Below the pieces are notes generated by a model. It made no database searches. It was not told the origin of the DNA and saw only the letters and a list, made by a program, of their open reading frames with translations. Of a stretch of 64,000 nucleotides of DNA, positions 39,181 through 50,847 are shown in pieces. The stretch is from Pyrrhoderma lamaoense. Taxonomy: Eukaryota; Basidiomycota; Agaricomycetes; Hymenochaetales; Hymenochaetaceae. Position 1 is the stretch's first letter, and every line of letters begins with the position of its first letter. Made by a program: the position numbers and the translations under genes. The stretch covers positions 1-64,000 of the forward strand of contig NBAZ01000004.1 in assembly GCA_002794735.1 (NCBI GenBank), read 5' to 3'.

Positions 39181-39711
39181 TCAGGACGCCTGGAATACTG
39201 CAAGTCCAAGCCAAACAACACAGTCATAGTTAGACTTGAAGTATATTTGTTTGTGGCTGAGCTGCTAGCCTGTGAACCACTCGTACTTTCCTGAAAAATT
39301 GTAGAGTTCGATTAGCTTTAGTTTTATTCATGGGCAATATATTGACGTGACACAGTGCGTTACTCACCGTATCTGAAAGGAAGTCACGGTGGCGGCTTCG
39401 GTGGTTTGTGTTACAGAGGCATCGGTAATAGTTGCAGGAGACGTAGACTCCAACAATAGTTCCGTGATAGCTGTAGATGCAACAGAAGATGACGGAGTAG
39501 TCTCTGATATATCTGCACCATACACGTGCAGGTTGGGCCTCATTTGAAACTGAGGTGAGCATTTAACTACGCAAACCGAACAAACACGAGTAAGTCGCAG
39601 ATCAAATTTGAAATTAAAACCTCATGATTACTCACCAAAAGCAAGCTGACTTAGTAGTGTCCCAATGCACAAGATTGCCATGAGGAAGACTGGGGAGCGG
39701 GATGCAATCAT
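39181..39711 (-). CDS. Small secreted Ser/Thr-rich protein (3' end uncertain)
   Basis: Exon 1 starts at 39711 and encodes a signal peptide (MIASRSPVFLMAILCIGTLL, then SQLAF). An intron follows from 39635 to about 39570. Exon 2 then reads HVYGADISETTPSSSVAS and continues Ser/Thr-rich to VTSFQI. A second intron (about 39370-39288) leads to TSGSQASSSATNKYTSS. Past this point I cannot fix the frame. One reading stops at 39181 after a short hydrophobic segment (CVVWLGLAVFQAS), which could be a GPI signal; another stays open to 38844. The architecture parallels the secreted protein at 21.5 kb: a signal exon, an intron, then a Ser/Thr-rich body. No function can be assigned. Confidence 0.45.
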
Positions 39712-40598
39712 ACTTTTGCGTTGTATAAACAGTGTACGTTTGACTGAAGGAAGTAGTGTATGGGCAAATTGGTGAACGTCAAGTAGTAGTGCTTCAAGTC
39801 AAGAAAAAACAGTTGATAGGAGATTTTACAGATGAACAGCTAGGGGCAGGCTGCTTGCGAGGGTAAAAGCGAGAGTGAAAGATGAAAGTGGTTTTCTCCT
39901 CCCTCAACCACCCTTATATCTTGCCGGATGTATAATTTCATTATAGTGAAGCAACCTTGTAGCTCCCTCAGCATGACATAAGAAATACTTTGTCCAACCA
40001 TAATAGTTACGAATTCGAGAAAACTTCAGGATACAAGGTAATATAGATGTGAGAATGAAATTAACCCAGGGGCTGTTTGTATTTTGTCATGAATCCGAAT
40101 TCAGGATGAAGGAAACAACCAAAAAGAGATTCAAATAAGTGACTAATCAATCCGAAAAGACAACCGGTCATTATTCTCATAAATTGACACAATCACTGAT
40201 TATATTCATAATACTGCAACTCGCGTGATTGTATCTAATCGATGCGGACGTGTACTCTTTTATCGGTGGTTTTCTGTGCTACGAGATGAGAGATTAATGC
40301 AGAGTAGAAAAATAGTGTCCAAGGATCTGAGAGTAAGTACTACCTCGTTTGGTAGGCGTTGTAAGAATTCGTGTTACTTGGAAGCCGTAACTGATCTAGG
40401 AACAAAGGGAAAGGTTCTCGGGTAATGGCATTACGATTCGGGTCAAACTAATAACCAAATAAGGCAATTAGCTGTGCATTGCACTTCTAAAAATATACTC
40501 TTAACTTCAACGCGAATGCGAAGTCAACCCACGAGTGATATCCATACAAGTATATCACTAGAACATGGTATGAGTTTCTTCCAAGTAATGAATCTCTG
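39712..40598. promoter_or_regulatory. Intergenic region upstream of the small secreted gene
   Basis: About 890 nt between the secreted-gene start and the TCF25 stop. A pyrimidine-rich coding-strand stretch (purine-rich on + strand, 39840-39905) lies close to the start. A 66-codon + strand frame at 40225 begins with GTG and has no recognisable feature, so it is not called. Confidence 0.35.
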
Positions 40599-43584
40599 TC
40601 AGTTTTCATCATCGTTATCAGGGTTCTCATTAGCGTTCCTCTCAGTGCCCCAAATTCGTGCAACGAGGTTCTGCCATATGCGTACAGGAAAATTCTTAAT
40701 TACATATTTTAGTCCCTGCTTTTAATATAAAAATATTTGAAAAAGTTTATGGCTTACAGGTGCATCTACCTCCGTATCAGATTCATCCTCGGCAGCGTGT
40801 TCTTCATCATCACCTTCGTTATGTTCATGAACTTCATTGATGACCACTTGATCCGGAAGAGCGTCATCTTGAATACCAATTTCTCCAGGGAACCCCCCAG
40901 GAAAATCGCCACCATCCCTCCCTTCTGCCATTTGTGGGATAAGGTCGTCAAAGAAATCTTCTCCTAGCTGTGCCACTACCTGTGCGAATTGAAATACACC
41001 GCCTGGGAACTGGTGTTGTATATCAGGCGTGCATCAAAAAGTGCCTAATTTGATTGAAAGAGGCAACTCAGTATATGATGAAGTAGTGAATAAGAAGACT
41101 TTGTGGTCTGTACCTGTATTTGTAGGCGTACATTAGCATCGGGAATCATGCGTGCGAGTTGTCTAGCATCCAGATCTCGTTCCCGCCCGTTCTTGGCCGA
41201 AAAGCGAATATGTCTTCGCAACCAGAGAAGAAGCTGTCGTTGTACTCTGAGACACGAGACAAAGGGGGAAGCGGATCACAACTGAGGGACATAGCATTCA
41301 AAATTCCTCGGGGAAGAAGGCATTGAGCTGACGCATTAGTGTAGCATCCGTCAAAGTAACTACATGTCTGTATATTGAACGAGCAAGTTCCGAGTGCTCG
41401 AGTGATTTCATATCACCATCTTCCAAGCCATATTGTTTAGAATATAATGCGCGTATTGATATGCTACGGTCAATCTGTGACCTTTGTGACAAGGACAAAA
41501 CCGTTGTTTTGAACCACGAAGAATTTTCTGGTATTTTCCACAGTGATGCGGACCTCTGAACATAAAGATGTGATAGCAGATGGATCAGAGAATCTTGGTT
41601 ACTTAGATTGCTAGAATATATAAGTTACTTAGATGAAAGCATATTTTCTCAAGATCCTTACCTCGCATCTACGTGAACCTGAAATGCTGGAAGACCTCGT
41701 AAACCAGTAGGAAGAGTTATATCGACCTTATCAGCCAGAAGAGGGACAACAGAAGGGAAGTTGATAATTGCTTCTTCCAAAGCTTCTGTACTATTTGTAT
41801 ACAGCTCTTTATTTGAGCTTTCTTTGGCACGCAGTGCGAGTGCTCGTGCATACGACCAGCCAGGAAGGGTTGTGACATTAAATCTCCTATTCGAAATACC
41901 GTTCTCTGTTTTTGCTATTTCACTGTGGATCTCCCAAATAGATAATAACCATTCATGCATTCCTGACCTTATCGATAAATAGTCTAAGAACAAAAGAGAG
42001 CCATGAGGGTCTGAGTAAGGGTCAAGTCCAAGTAGAAGCCTTGCGAACTCGAATGATGTCCGGGTGCAACCCCGACGATTGAGATCCCTGTAGTCAGACG
42101 CAGATATGTATAACGACCCTTAAATAGCGAGTATAGTGGCTCACATTACCATCCTATTCAACGCAAGATAAAAAGGCCGATTTTCAACTTGATTAAAGTC
42201 CAAACGATTAGTCCCTATTGTGAATGAAAAGACCCCAATCAGGGCACGTTCGTAGGTGAATAGGGCTCGATTAAGAAAATCAACGGCGGAAGCATGTTCT
42301 AGATACTATATTGAGATTTAATGATATTTTATTGCGCAAAACTAGCATACCTTCTCTATGTCTAAAGTACTCCGTCATTTGAAGAAGGGTATCAGCATGC
42401 CATGGTAGCTTTGAAAGAATTTGATAAAGACGATTGGGGTCTAGCTTGAATAAGTAAGTAAATAAGCAACTATTTGCAACTATAACATACGAACCCCCAG
42501 ATAAAACTGCATTCATGAATGCTTTTGTTACACTACGATAGCGCTTCGAATATACGATAGTCCACCATTTTTCCTCCTTTTCCTCGTATTTAAGCTTAGA
42601 CCGCTCTTCTGGTGTCAGCAATCTTGCTGAAAGAGCCTCTCTTTGGGTCGCAGACCACCATGTCGGCTGTGGCTTCGTAAGATTTGATTTAAGGCCTTGG
42701 GTGTTTGCACGACCCGCCCGAGCCTGTTTAATCTGCGACTTAGAAGAGTTTACCTATAGAAGCTCCTATTTCAGTACGAAAGTATCAATTAATGGGGACA
42801 ACATACTATTTTGGAACCAAAAAATCTACGCATCTCAGACTCACTGTCAAGATGAGGCAACGATACACAGAGCAACCTAGTTTGTTGTTCAAAGAAGGAG
42901 TGTATACCTGTACTTATATCCTTTGTTGTTGACAGAGATAACCCTTTTAAATCTGGATACCTTGACTACAATTATAATTTATTCTATACAAAAACTTGTA
43001 GACTTACTTTTCCGACAGCTCTGCCAGGGCTTTATCCAAATCATCACCCTCGTCTTGAACCTTTCCCTTTCCTTTGGTTTTCTTTCCACCTTTTTTCTGA
43101 GGAGGGATATGATCAGAAGAAGTATTACGCTGTGGTGCATCCGTGTCCTCTATGGTCTTCTTTTTCTTCTTCTTATTCTAGTAATATTAATATGTGGATG
43201 TGAACAGGTTACTGTCTTATGGTATGATTTACCAACCTTCTTTTTCGATGATTTCCGAGATGCTTCCTCTACCTCTACCTTTTCCTCTTCTTTACTTCCA
43301 TCATCCTCATCGCCATCATCACCCTCAATATCATTGTTAAGCTGACCTAACTGTATGCGTACTCAGTTAGGTGATACAGAAAAATGTACTCAATTAGAAG
43401 AACTCACAGCAGCAAACCCAACAGGTCTTTCGTCTACGGTAGGCGGCTCCATATTTTCAACCACAGTTTCTCCACCCATAAGATTAGCATGTTGTTCATT
43501 CTCTGGACCTTGACTCAGATGACCTGAAAGGTTTAAAAGTTCATCTTTCTCTCTCAACTGTCTTTTGTTTAGTCGTGGAGCCAT
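40599..43584 (-). CDS. RQC1: TCF25 / Rqc1-type ribosome quality control protein
   Basis: TCF25 (Nulp1)/Rqc1 works with the RQC complex that clears stalled 60S-nascent chain complexes. The start at 43584 (MAPRLNKRQLREKDELLNLS) leads to an acidic and then Lys-rich N-terminus (RKSSKKK, PQKKGGKKTKGKGK). The conserved core follows: KWWTIVYSKRYRSVTKAF, ALFTYERALIG, RRGCTRTSFEFARLLLGLDP, LLFLDYLSIRSGMHEWLLSI and TLPGWSYARALALR. The C-terminus has QRQLLLWLRRHIRFSAKNG, GEDFFDDLIPQMAE and FPVRIWQNLVARIWG, ending at 40599. About eight introns are present. Two frame breaks fall in G runs of the + strand: 41310-41313 (between LNAFFP and GILNAMSLSCDPLPP) and 41264-41268 (before QRQLLLWL). It is divergent from the MFS gene at 44 kb. 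Confidence 0.85.
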
Positions 43585-44026
43585 GATAGTTCAAGGTCTT
43601 CGATATTTCTACGATTAGAGCTGTTTTGTGTTTTTCTTTTGGCTTCCTTCGAGAGATTACACAAAAAGCGATCAAATCATTTATTAAGAAGGGATAACTT
43701 GCTAAGTCACTTACTTGTGTATTACAGTAATGATTACTGCATGGACGAGTCACGGTCACTATCTTAGAGTATTACTAATAGTAACGTGACACTAAGGCGG
43801 GCGTGGTTATCATTGGTTTGATTAATTAGCAACCGAATAAGCGAGAGATAATTGAACTTATCGTTATTTCATGCACATGTGAACTATCAGTTTACTATTT
43901 ATACCTCTTAATTATATCATATTGTCTATCTGCCGTCTTCACCAGCTCGATCTTTTCCTTGCTACCTTATTATATATCGTATCACTCAACTTCTGAACTC
44001 AGGTGAAGAAACACAGACATGCGATA
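43585..44026. promoter_or_regulatory. Divergent promoter, TCF25 / MFS carrier
   Basis: About 440 nt between the divergent starts. It is AT-rich, with no supported ORF and no motif that I can name. Confidence 0.4.
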
Positions 44027-46255
44027 ATGGAGACCCGTGTTTCAGACAACAAACTAGCATCTTTACCAAGAATCACTACGCTCATCAGCTCTGTGATCGT
44101 TGCTTTGAGCTCAGGAACAAACTATGTGAGTCTCCGAATGAGTATTCTTCCTATATTCTAGTTAAGCTTTGGAAAGATATATTCAGGTATGAGAACGGAG
44201 TATGAGTCTATCTGCAAACTTGTAATACGCGCTCGTAGCCTATGCCCCACAGCTCGCAGCACGACTGCGGATTTCGCATACGAAACTCAACATCATTGGT
44301 ATGAATAAGCTTCAACCTAGCTAGCTAACGCTCTCAAGACACAGTGAACTGACATATAAGTGTACTAGGCCTTGCAGGAAATAGTACGTGATGGTGACTG
44401 AATGACGCGGTATAAGTTTTGTTTATATTGGCGTCTAGTTGGTGTATACAGCTCAGGGCCTTTCTGGGGTAGAATAGTAGATCGAAGGGGCCCAAGAATG
44501 TAAGCTTTTGCCAGTTTTTGTTTCAGACAATCAAACTTAAGCTTGATGTACAAAGCCTTCTTGCTTGCGGTTTTGCCTTTCTACTCATTGGATATTCGGG
44601 TATCTATCACCTCTATAATGGAGCGGATAATGAACAAGCAGGCACAAACGCAGAAACGTTTTCTTACTTGTCATTCATCACACTGATCTTCTGTGCATTT
44701 TTGACTGGAGCTGGGGGAAACGGGGGCTTAACGAGTTCGGTAAATGCTACAGCGAAAAGTTTTCCCGATGAACTGGTGTGTTCACTCACGATCTTCTTCC
44801 TTCCGCTCATGATTAACTGATTTAAATCAAACCAGAGAGCAACTACTACAGGCCTGGTCTTATCTGGATTTGGTTTGTCTGCCTTCTACTTTTCAGCCCT
44901 TACACACTTGCTTTTTCCTGGGGATACTTCATCATTCCTTCTTCTACTTGCAGTGGGGACATCTTTCCCGATGATTCTAGGTTTTTTCCTCGTGAGGCCT
45001 ATACCCCTCTCAGTTACAAATGAATCAAGAGATGTTTCAAGAAGGAATGGTGCTGATATCCCTAACGATGGATATGCCCACTCTGTTGGTGTAGACGCCG
45101 TACTCGGTAGTGATGCTCTTGTTTTTGAGCATCGTAATGATAGTCGCACTACACTTCTGTCAGCGCACTATCATGGATCATCTCACTTGCAGGATACTTC
45201 TGCATACACTCACGAAGATCACGGAAGAGTGACGAATCGAGCGCGTTCTTTGGAGTTAGCTGTCTCGCCATCTCGTGGGGAGTACCGGCAAAGAAGCCTG
45301 TCATCAGTCTCGCACCGGAGAAATAGGAGCCGTGTGATCGAAGTTATGCAAGATCTTCACGGAAAGGCTTTACTCTCTTGTCCCGATTTTTGGTTACTAT
45401 TTTCACTGCTATCCTTATGTGAGTTTGAAAAATAAAGTTAATTCCGCCAAACTCATTTTTTAATACGTGAACAGTGAGTGGTACCGGTTTAATGTGTGAG
45501 CAAAGAAATCTAAGGCCTAGCTACAAATAATATTATAGAGTATACTAATCTACGATTCAGATATCAACAATGTTGGCTCTATCTCGCAGGCCTTGTTCGC
45601 ACAAGGAAACCCTGATTTTGATCCAGCTGAGTCCGTCAAATGGCAAGGCATGCAAGTTTCAATAATTAGTGTTGCCAACTGTCTAGGTCGTGTTCTCAGT
45701 GGCGTCGGAGCAGATCTAGTCAAGAATCGCTTCTCAGCGCCACGCACGTACTGCATTGTCTTTATAGCTATGTTATTTGTCCTCTCACAAGCTATCGCCG
45801 CGAAGGTTGACAACGTCCAGGATTTATGGCATGCCTCTGCTTTACTCGGTCTCGCTTATGGGGGTATGTTTGGCATCTTCCCTACCATCACAATCGAGTG
45901 GTTTGGCTTAGGACACTTCTCAGAAAATTGGGGTCTTGTTTCACTATCACCGATGATTGGTGGGAATATATTCAGTATAGCATTTGGACGCAATCTCGAC
46001 GCCCATGCCCCGGAAAACTCGGACCACTACAACGGGGTGTCATCGAAAGAATCATTTGCTGGAGGGGTAGTTTCCAATGACCAATGCTTTACGGGGCGGG
46101 AATGCTACGTTTCAAGTTTGTATCTGACAACACTTGCATGTGTAGCAGCCGTGTGCCTAAGTGTACTCGCTGCGTGGAAGGATCGCCAGCGCATGATCGT
46201 AAAACCCACCGACTATCAGGAGATTATCTGGGAGGAGACTGCAGAGGATGCATAG
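44027..46255 (+). CDS. MFS transporter, Mch1/nodulin-like family
   Basis: This is a predicted 12-TM carrier related to Mch1-type monocarboxylate-porter-like proteins; the substrate is unknown. The start at 44027 reads METRVSDNKLASLPRITTLI, then VIVALSSGTNY ends exon 1. AYAPQLAARLRISHTKLNII, GLAGN and VGVYSSGPFWGRIVDRRGPR follow. Middle TM segments include FLLIGYSGIYHLYNGA and LTGAGGNGGLTSSVNATAKS. A long hydrophilic central loop (about 45,020-45,340) has SRRNGADIPNDGY and RRNRSRVIEVMQDLHGKAL. The second half has ISVANCLGRVLSGVGADLVK and GLAYGGMFGIFPTITIEWFG, ending IIWEETAEDA at 46255. The exon 1-2 junction (44117 to about 44238) is not resolved: a short exon or one missing base is needed. 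Its 3' end lies 73 nt from the converging PPR gene. Confidence 0.8.
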
Positions 46256-46328
46256 ATGCGGTATCTAGCCGAACAGAAATTATTTTAATACGCTTTATAA
46301 TGATATATAGATGATCCATCAATTAGCT

Positions 46329-48098
46329 TTATGGAAAATGATGAATATGAGCTTGTTTATGATGACTAGTCAAGAAGAAGCATTTACTTTTGAAGATACT
46401 GTTGCTGATATGTTCTTTTGAGGGTAACATTTCTAAAGCTGCAGACATGACTTCTTGTTCAGAGACTTGGATCGGGTCTTTTATTCCGTCCAGTATAGAT
46501 CTCGTTGCAAGGGCACGAGAAATAAGGAAATCAATAAAAGCCAGTCGTTTACTTCGCAAAGTTGTTTTCTCTACGGTTTGTGGTTGCATCGGGGTGACAT
46601 CCTTCTTTTCCACCTTAGTTTCCGGATTTGGCTTTGTGTTACTACAATCCTCCACTTTGGCCAAAGAACCTTTGGATATAAACTTCATGCGATGGATGAT
46701 ACCATCAACGCTCTCTCTCTTTATCCTGTCCTTGTACAAGGGGGGTACATCGAGAAAAATAGTAGCCCAGGATGATTCTTCAGTGGCAAATTTTAAGTTA
46801 ACTAGGCAACGTTCTGCAAGTGCACATAGCACAGAACGGACGGTACTCTCTTCAAAACCTATGTGATATCTCGTGTACGAACTAAGAGCGACACATGCTC
46901 CAGCATAATCACTGGAAATGACAAAGTACCATAAGGCGGCAGTAAGACTGATTTTATTAAGTGCCGAATCACTACCGCTTTTGTGAACTTCAAGCATCTC
47001 ACGGAAGAGAATGCGAGGCAAGGTAACGTCATTTTGACTATTCGTAGACGAAGTTCTTAGGCTTAGCTGTCGCTGACGAGACTGATGGCCCATGACTGAG
47101 AATAACTGTGAGAATGTAGTTCCGTCGGGCAAAATTCCATGAGAGGAGCTATCACGAAGCTTCCCATATAGGACAAATGCCTGATGAACATTCCCACATC
47201 GTGCCTCTGCTTGGATGAGTGTGTTGATGAGGACAGTGTCGGCCCAAGCGCCATCGCTTGACATACGTTCAAGAACTGGCTCATATAGGACTTGAGGATC
47301 TTGTCTGGGCAAATTTCGGAGGAGAGTGGCAATCAGTGTGTTGTAAGGAATACAGAACTTTGAGTTTTCCTCAGTGGCAGATCTTGAGTTGTTTTTTGCA
47401 TGGTAATCAAGCCATTTCTCAATAGCTTGCCCATGTGTCACCGACGTCTTCTGCTTTGCCGCTGCACACTGCTCGTTCACATAACACTGGATGAGAAAAG
47501 AAATGGATGACGGGCCTAAGTTATTTCCATGAAAGCTTGTGAATAAGGTCGCAACAGTTTCCATAACCTCAGCTGTGTGCCCTCCATTTGCTAGGATATG
47601 TAACAACTCGCAAAACTGAGTGTCCGTTATTTGTTGTAGTGATTTTCCGAACAAAGGTTTCAAGTTATTGAAGTACAACGACTTGAGTATCACGTTATTT
47701 ACAAACTTTACAGTTAGTAATTTAGCACGCATAGGAGGCGAGAACCTGAAGTTGGTTGACTTTACGGAGTTTATGAGGGATTCAGCTTCTGTGAAGCACG
47801 AGTTGCGAATAAACAAGTCCAAAACGCCTTCAAATAGAGGTCGAGAACACTGATTATCATGTATATCCCACATAGATACTCGTTTTCGGAAGTACTTGAG
47901 TGCAGATTGAGAACACCCTGCTTCGACATAATACGAGACTCTTCGTAGTACACTTGCAACATCTTCATTACGTTGAAGACGTTTTGCGGTACGTCTTCCT
48001 AAAGAAGGCGCTGTAGATACGAAGCATCTAGTCTGTTGGGCTCGTGATAGCGTAGTGTGACTGAGAATCGATGGGAGTTGACATCTGATTGTAGGCAT
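46329..48098 (-). CDS. PPR-like mitochondrial protein, intronless (589 aa)
   Basis: This is a single uninterrupted frame from ATG at 48098 to 46329. The N-terminus (MPTIRCQLPSILSHTTLSRA, then RCFVSTAPSLGRR) is Arg/Ser-rich without acids, typical of a mitochondrial presequence. The body is all-helical with degenerate pentatricopeptide-like repeats: PLFEGVLDLFIRNSCFTEAE, PYNTLIATLLRNLPR, VLINTLIQAEARCGNVHQAF (the best repeat) and LPDGTTFSQLFSVM. The C-terminal third is basic and less ordered. It is likely an RNA-binding factor for mitochondrial transcripts; the target is unknown. It is the only long gene here without introns, and its frame is intact. It converges with the MFS gene (73 nt). Confidence 0.65.
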   Translation of the reverse strand: MPTIRCQLPSILSHTTLSRAQQTRCFVSTAPSLGRRTAKRLQRNEDVASVLRRVSYYVEAGCSQSALKYFRKRVSMWDIHDNQCSRPLFEGVLDLFIRNSCFTEAESLINSVKSTNFRFSPPMRAKLLTVKFVNNVILKSLYFNNLKPLFGKSLQQITDTQFCELLHILANGGHTAEVMETVATLFTSFHGNNLGPSSISFLIQCYVNEQCAAAKQKTSVTHGQAIEKWLDYHAKNNSRSATEENSKFCIPYNTLIATLLRNLPRQDPQVLYEPVLERMSSDGAWADTVLINTLIQAEARCGNVHQAFVLYGKLRDSSSHGILPDGTTFSQLFSVMGHQSRQRQLSLRTSSTNSQNDVTLPRILFREMLEVHKSGSDSALNKISLTAALWYFVISSDYAGACVALSSYTRYHIGFEESTVRSVLCALAERCLVNLKFATEESSWATIFLDVPPLYKDRIKRESVDGIIHRMKFISKGSLAKVEDCSNTKPNPETKVEKKDVTPMQPQTVEKTTLRSKRLAFIDFLISRALATRSILDGIKDPIQVSEQEVMSAALEMLPSKEHISNSIFKSKCFFLTSHHKQAHIHHFP

Positions 48099-48297
48099 AC
48101 ACAGCAGCGCAATTTGGAGGCCTACAAAGTGTCGAATACGACCAAGCGAACTTTAAGGCTTCAATAGCAGTCGGCGACTAAACATGTTATAATTTTCTTT
48201 TAGACGCTTCATTATATGGAGTTACATAATCATAGTATGTAATAAGTATAAAAGTCTGAGCTTCTCAATTCAACCACTGTGTCCCTTACAGAGAGCT

Positions 48298-50296
48298 ATG
48301 TCACAGGTAAAACAGATAGCTGGCGTCAATCCAACCATAAACGAGGATTTCCTTCGTATCTATGATCCTTTGAAAAGAAGGGTATATATATACGGAGGAC
48401 ACAGATGGAGACTTAATGATAACTATTATTCTACTACCGTTTATCCAACAGCAGACCTATTCATGTTTTATCTAAGTCGAACTCGACCATCATGCCAGAA
48501 CCTAGCGGTAAGCTGCATCAAGCTCTATCGGTAGCACGACTGAATAGGACATTGAAACTCTCAGACGGTGATACATAGAGACCCAAATCCAAGGTACCCA
48601 TTTTCTAATTTCAAGAGAATGTCACGGATTCTCGAAGAAACCAAGTCTATACCTGCTCTTCAGGATCCTATAGGACAATTGTCCATGACTCTCGCGAACC
48701 AGGTGGGAAGGATCTACTACTCATCCTAGGAGACCTTTTAGACGATTCGGATGAATCGAGCCCAATCTTGATATGCATAGACTTGACTCAGAACACTTGG
48801 CAGGATATATACTTACGAGGGTCAGAAAAAATACGTGGTGGGAGGGCGGGCGGTGCGATGATTATAACAGGTGATATCGGTTGTCCTAACTTACGATTGT
48901 CAGTCTTTGGGGGAGTGAATAACGAGGTAATTGAGAACTCGTACCTTGATAATTGTATTGTATTGACATTGCATACGAGGATTCTTATCGAGTCTTCAGT
49001 AGAATGGACTATCTAATTGCGGATCTTTACGAAGGATCTTGGTTAAATGAATCCAACTATCGAGCATTCCCATTCGGGCAGGTGGCTCCTATCCATTTCT
49101 TCTACCTTTCTGCGACTTCAGAACTCGTAACGAACTGGTATTAATAATGAAAGGTCATCATGCGATGTGAGATACACTAGTTTTATGATGGTATCGACTG
49201 AATTTTATTCTCATGAAACAACAAATATATAGGGGAGGACCGATTTCACTAGCTTCTTTCTGTTTGATCCTCTTACACATGAATTCTCAAGAATAAGGAA
49301 TGATCCACCTCTGGAACTTGAATTAGATCTCAACTACTCATACTCACTACAGAGCACAATTTCTGCCACTGAGACTATAGACAGCTCGAACTCATACTTT
49401 CTTGTGGCGTGGACTGAAGGACACGAGATTTACGATGGAGCCATACATCTAGAAACTGATAAGATCAGCTGTTGGAGAATAAGATATACGTAGAAGAGAA
49501 CAATCTACATGGTGACCACGATGACAGTTACGGATTATTGAGGTCCGTTGGAGATGAAAATGACTTCTCCGATAACTCATCTTCAGACAGTTCCGGTAAG
49601 CATCATTATTCTTTCGAGAAATAAGTTCTAGGCCTGAATATCCATACCACGGAAGATGATAGTTCTTCTGATAGCTCTTGTTCAAGCCTGTGCTCGACAT
49701 CTCTAGGTAGAGAACTCCAGTTTAAGACGTCCGTAGCCTTTGCGTGGGATAAAATCCTTGTCGGTAGAACACCGATGATCCGTGCACATACAAAGTTATT
49801 CAACAAACCTTTTCAGATGAATGCTTGTTGTCTTGTAGGTGAGGCTAGCTTTTCAGAATCGGCTTCATCTATGGGACATTCCCCTCCAGAGCTTTTTCTA
49901 ATGGGATATTGCCCGGATTATGCTGGGGAAGTAAGAGGGAAACTACTGAATGCATATGTTGTCCCGGAACTTGATAAACTAGATTTGGACGAAGAATATA
50001 ATATACAAAACCCAAACCGTGATACCATCGACGACTCCGAACTATCTTTTCATAACTTTTCTACGTCTTCGGTCGAAAGAACAGGTACATGCTCAGAGGG
50101 AACCTGTGATGGTAGTACTACACTAGTTGACTCACTGTCTAGTGTTAGTTCAGACTTGATATCCTTAGCCTCATCTAGGGGATCTAGAAACATGACACCT
50201 TACAACCCGCTTCAGGGACTTAGAATTGTTTTCTCCAATAACAGACACGAAGTCTCGGGTTCAGGAGGTGCATACACTTACAGACAAATCAGATAA
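48298..50296 (+). CDS. Kelch/beta-propeller-like protein of unknown role
   Basis: I recognise only a repeat type. The N-terminal part has kelch-like strands: LRIYDPLKRRVYIYGGHRWR with TADLFMF, ICIDLTQNTWQDIYLRG, RLSVFGGVNNEVIENSYLDN and FTSFFLFDPLTHEFSRI. The C-terminal third is acidic and Ser-rich (DNSSSDSS, EDDSSSDSSCSSLCSTS), then KTSVAFAWDKILVGRTPMIR and SPPELFLMGYCPDYAGEV, ending AYTYRQIR at 50296. The start at 48298 (MSQVKQIAGVNPTINEDF) is provisional. There are several introns. Frame breaks are at 48963-48964 (DNCIV to DIAYEDSYRVFSR) and 49481-49482 (DKISCWR to YVEENNLHGDH). It may act as an adaptor or substrate-recognition protein, which is inference. Its promoter is short (about 200 nt), next to the PPR gene start. 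Confidence 0.5.
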
Positions 50297-50847
50297 ATGA
50301 GAATGATGTCTACGCGCAATTGCGATCGAAATCACCCGTATCTACTAATCTATGCGAATTTACATATATTCCATAGATCCTTGATGTACATGTACAATAC
50401 CCCAGCACTTTCAGATGCCTCAAGCTAAAAATATCCATACAAATCATCCAACCACCGCGTAAAAACTCGAAGAACAGATAATAAATTTTGTAATAACACC
50501 GCGAATAACTATTAGTCATGTATACGTACTTATTATAGCAAGTAAAAAACCGATTTGTATCACCTTCTCTCACGAGCGCTCCCATTTCGTTTCCATTCCG
50601 TTATCAACGCAGTTTTATCGCAGTTCTTCTGCCAGAAGTCACTAGCGACTATTTTTAATCACTGCTTTAGTAGTTCTGCACCATATGATCAGTGTCTGAT
50701 ACATGTGATGATTTGATGATTATATACTGAAGAGCATGAGGAGGAAATTCAGTGTTTCCGATTGTTATCTCCTATATAACTGAGCAAATAATCAGAAGGA
50801 TTAAAAATGAGAAGTTTACCATTTCTACTCCGAAAACGTTTCTCCGC
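50297..50847. other. Intergenic region with TGTACATGTACA palindrome
   Basis: About 550 nt between the kelch gene and the carboxypeptidase. A perfect 12-nt palindrome TGTACATGTACA at 50385-50396 lies 89 nt after the kelch stop. The rest should hold the carboxypeptidase promoter. No gene is seen. Confidence 0.4.

Noticed and set aside
38844..39227. Long minus-strand hydrophobic frame
   Set aside because: It is Tyr/Phe/His-rich with no TM pattern or homology, more likely the 3' region of the small secreted gene.
40225..40425. 66-codon plus-strand frame between the secreted gene and TCF25
   Set aside because: It begins with GTG, has no splice or domain signal, and its composition resembles the surrounding non-coding DNA.
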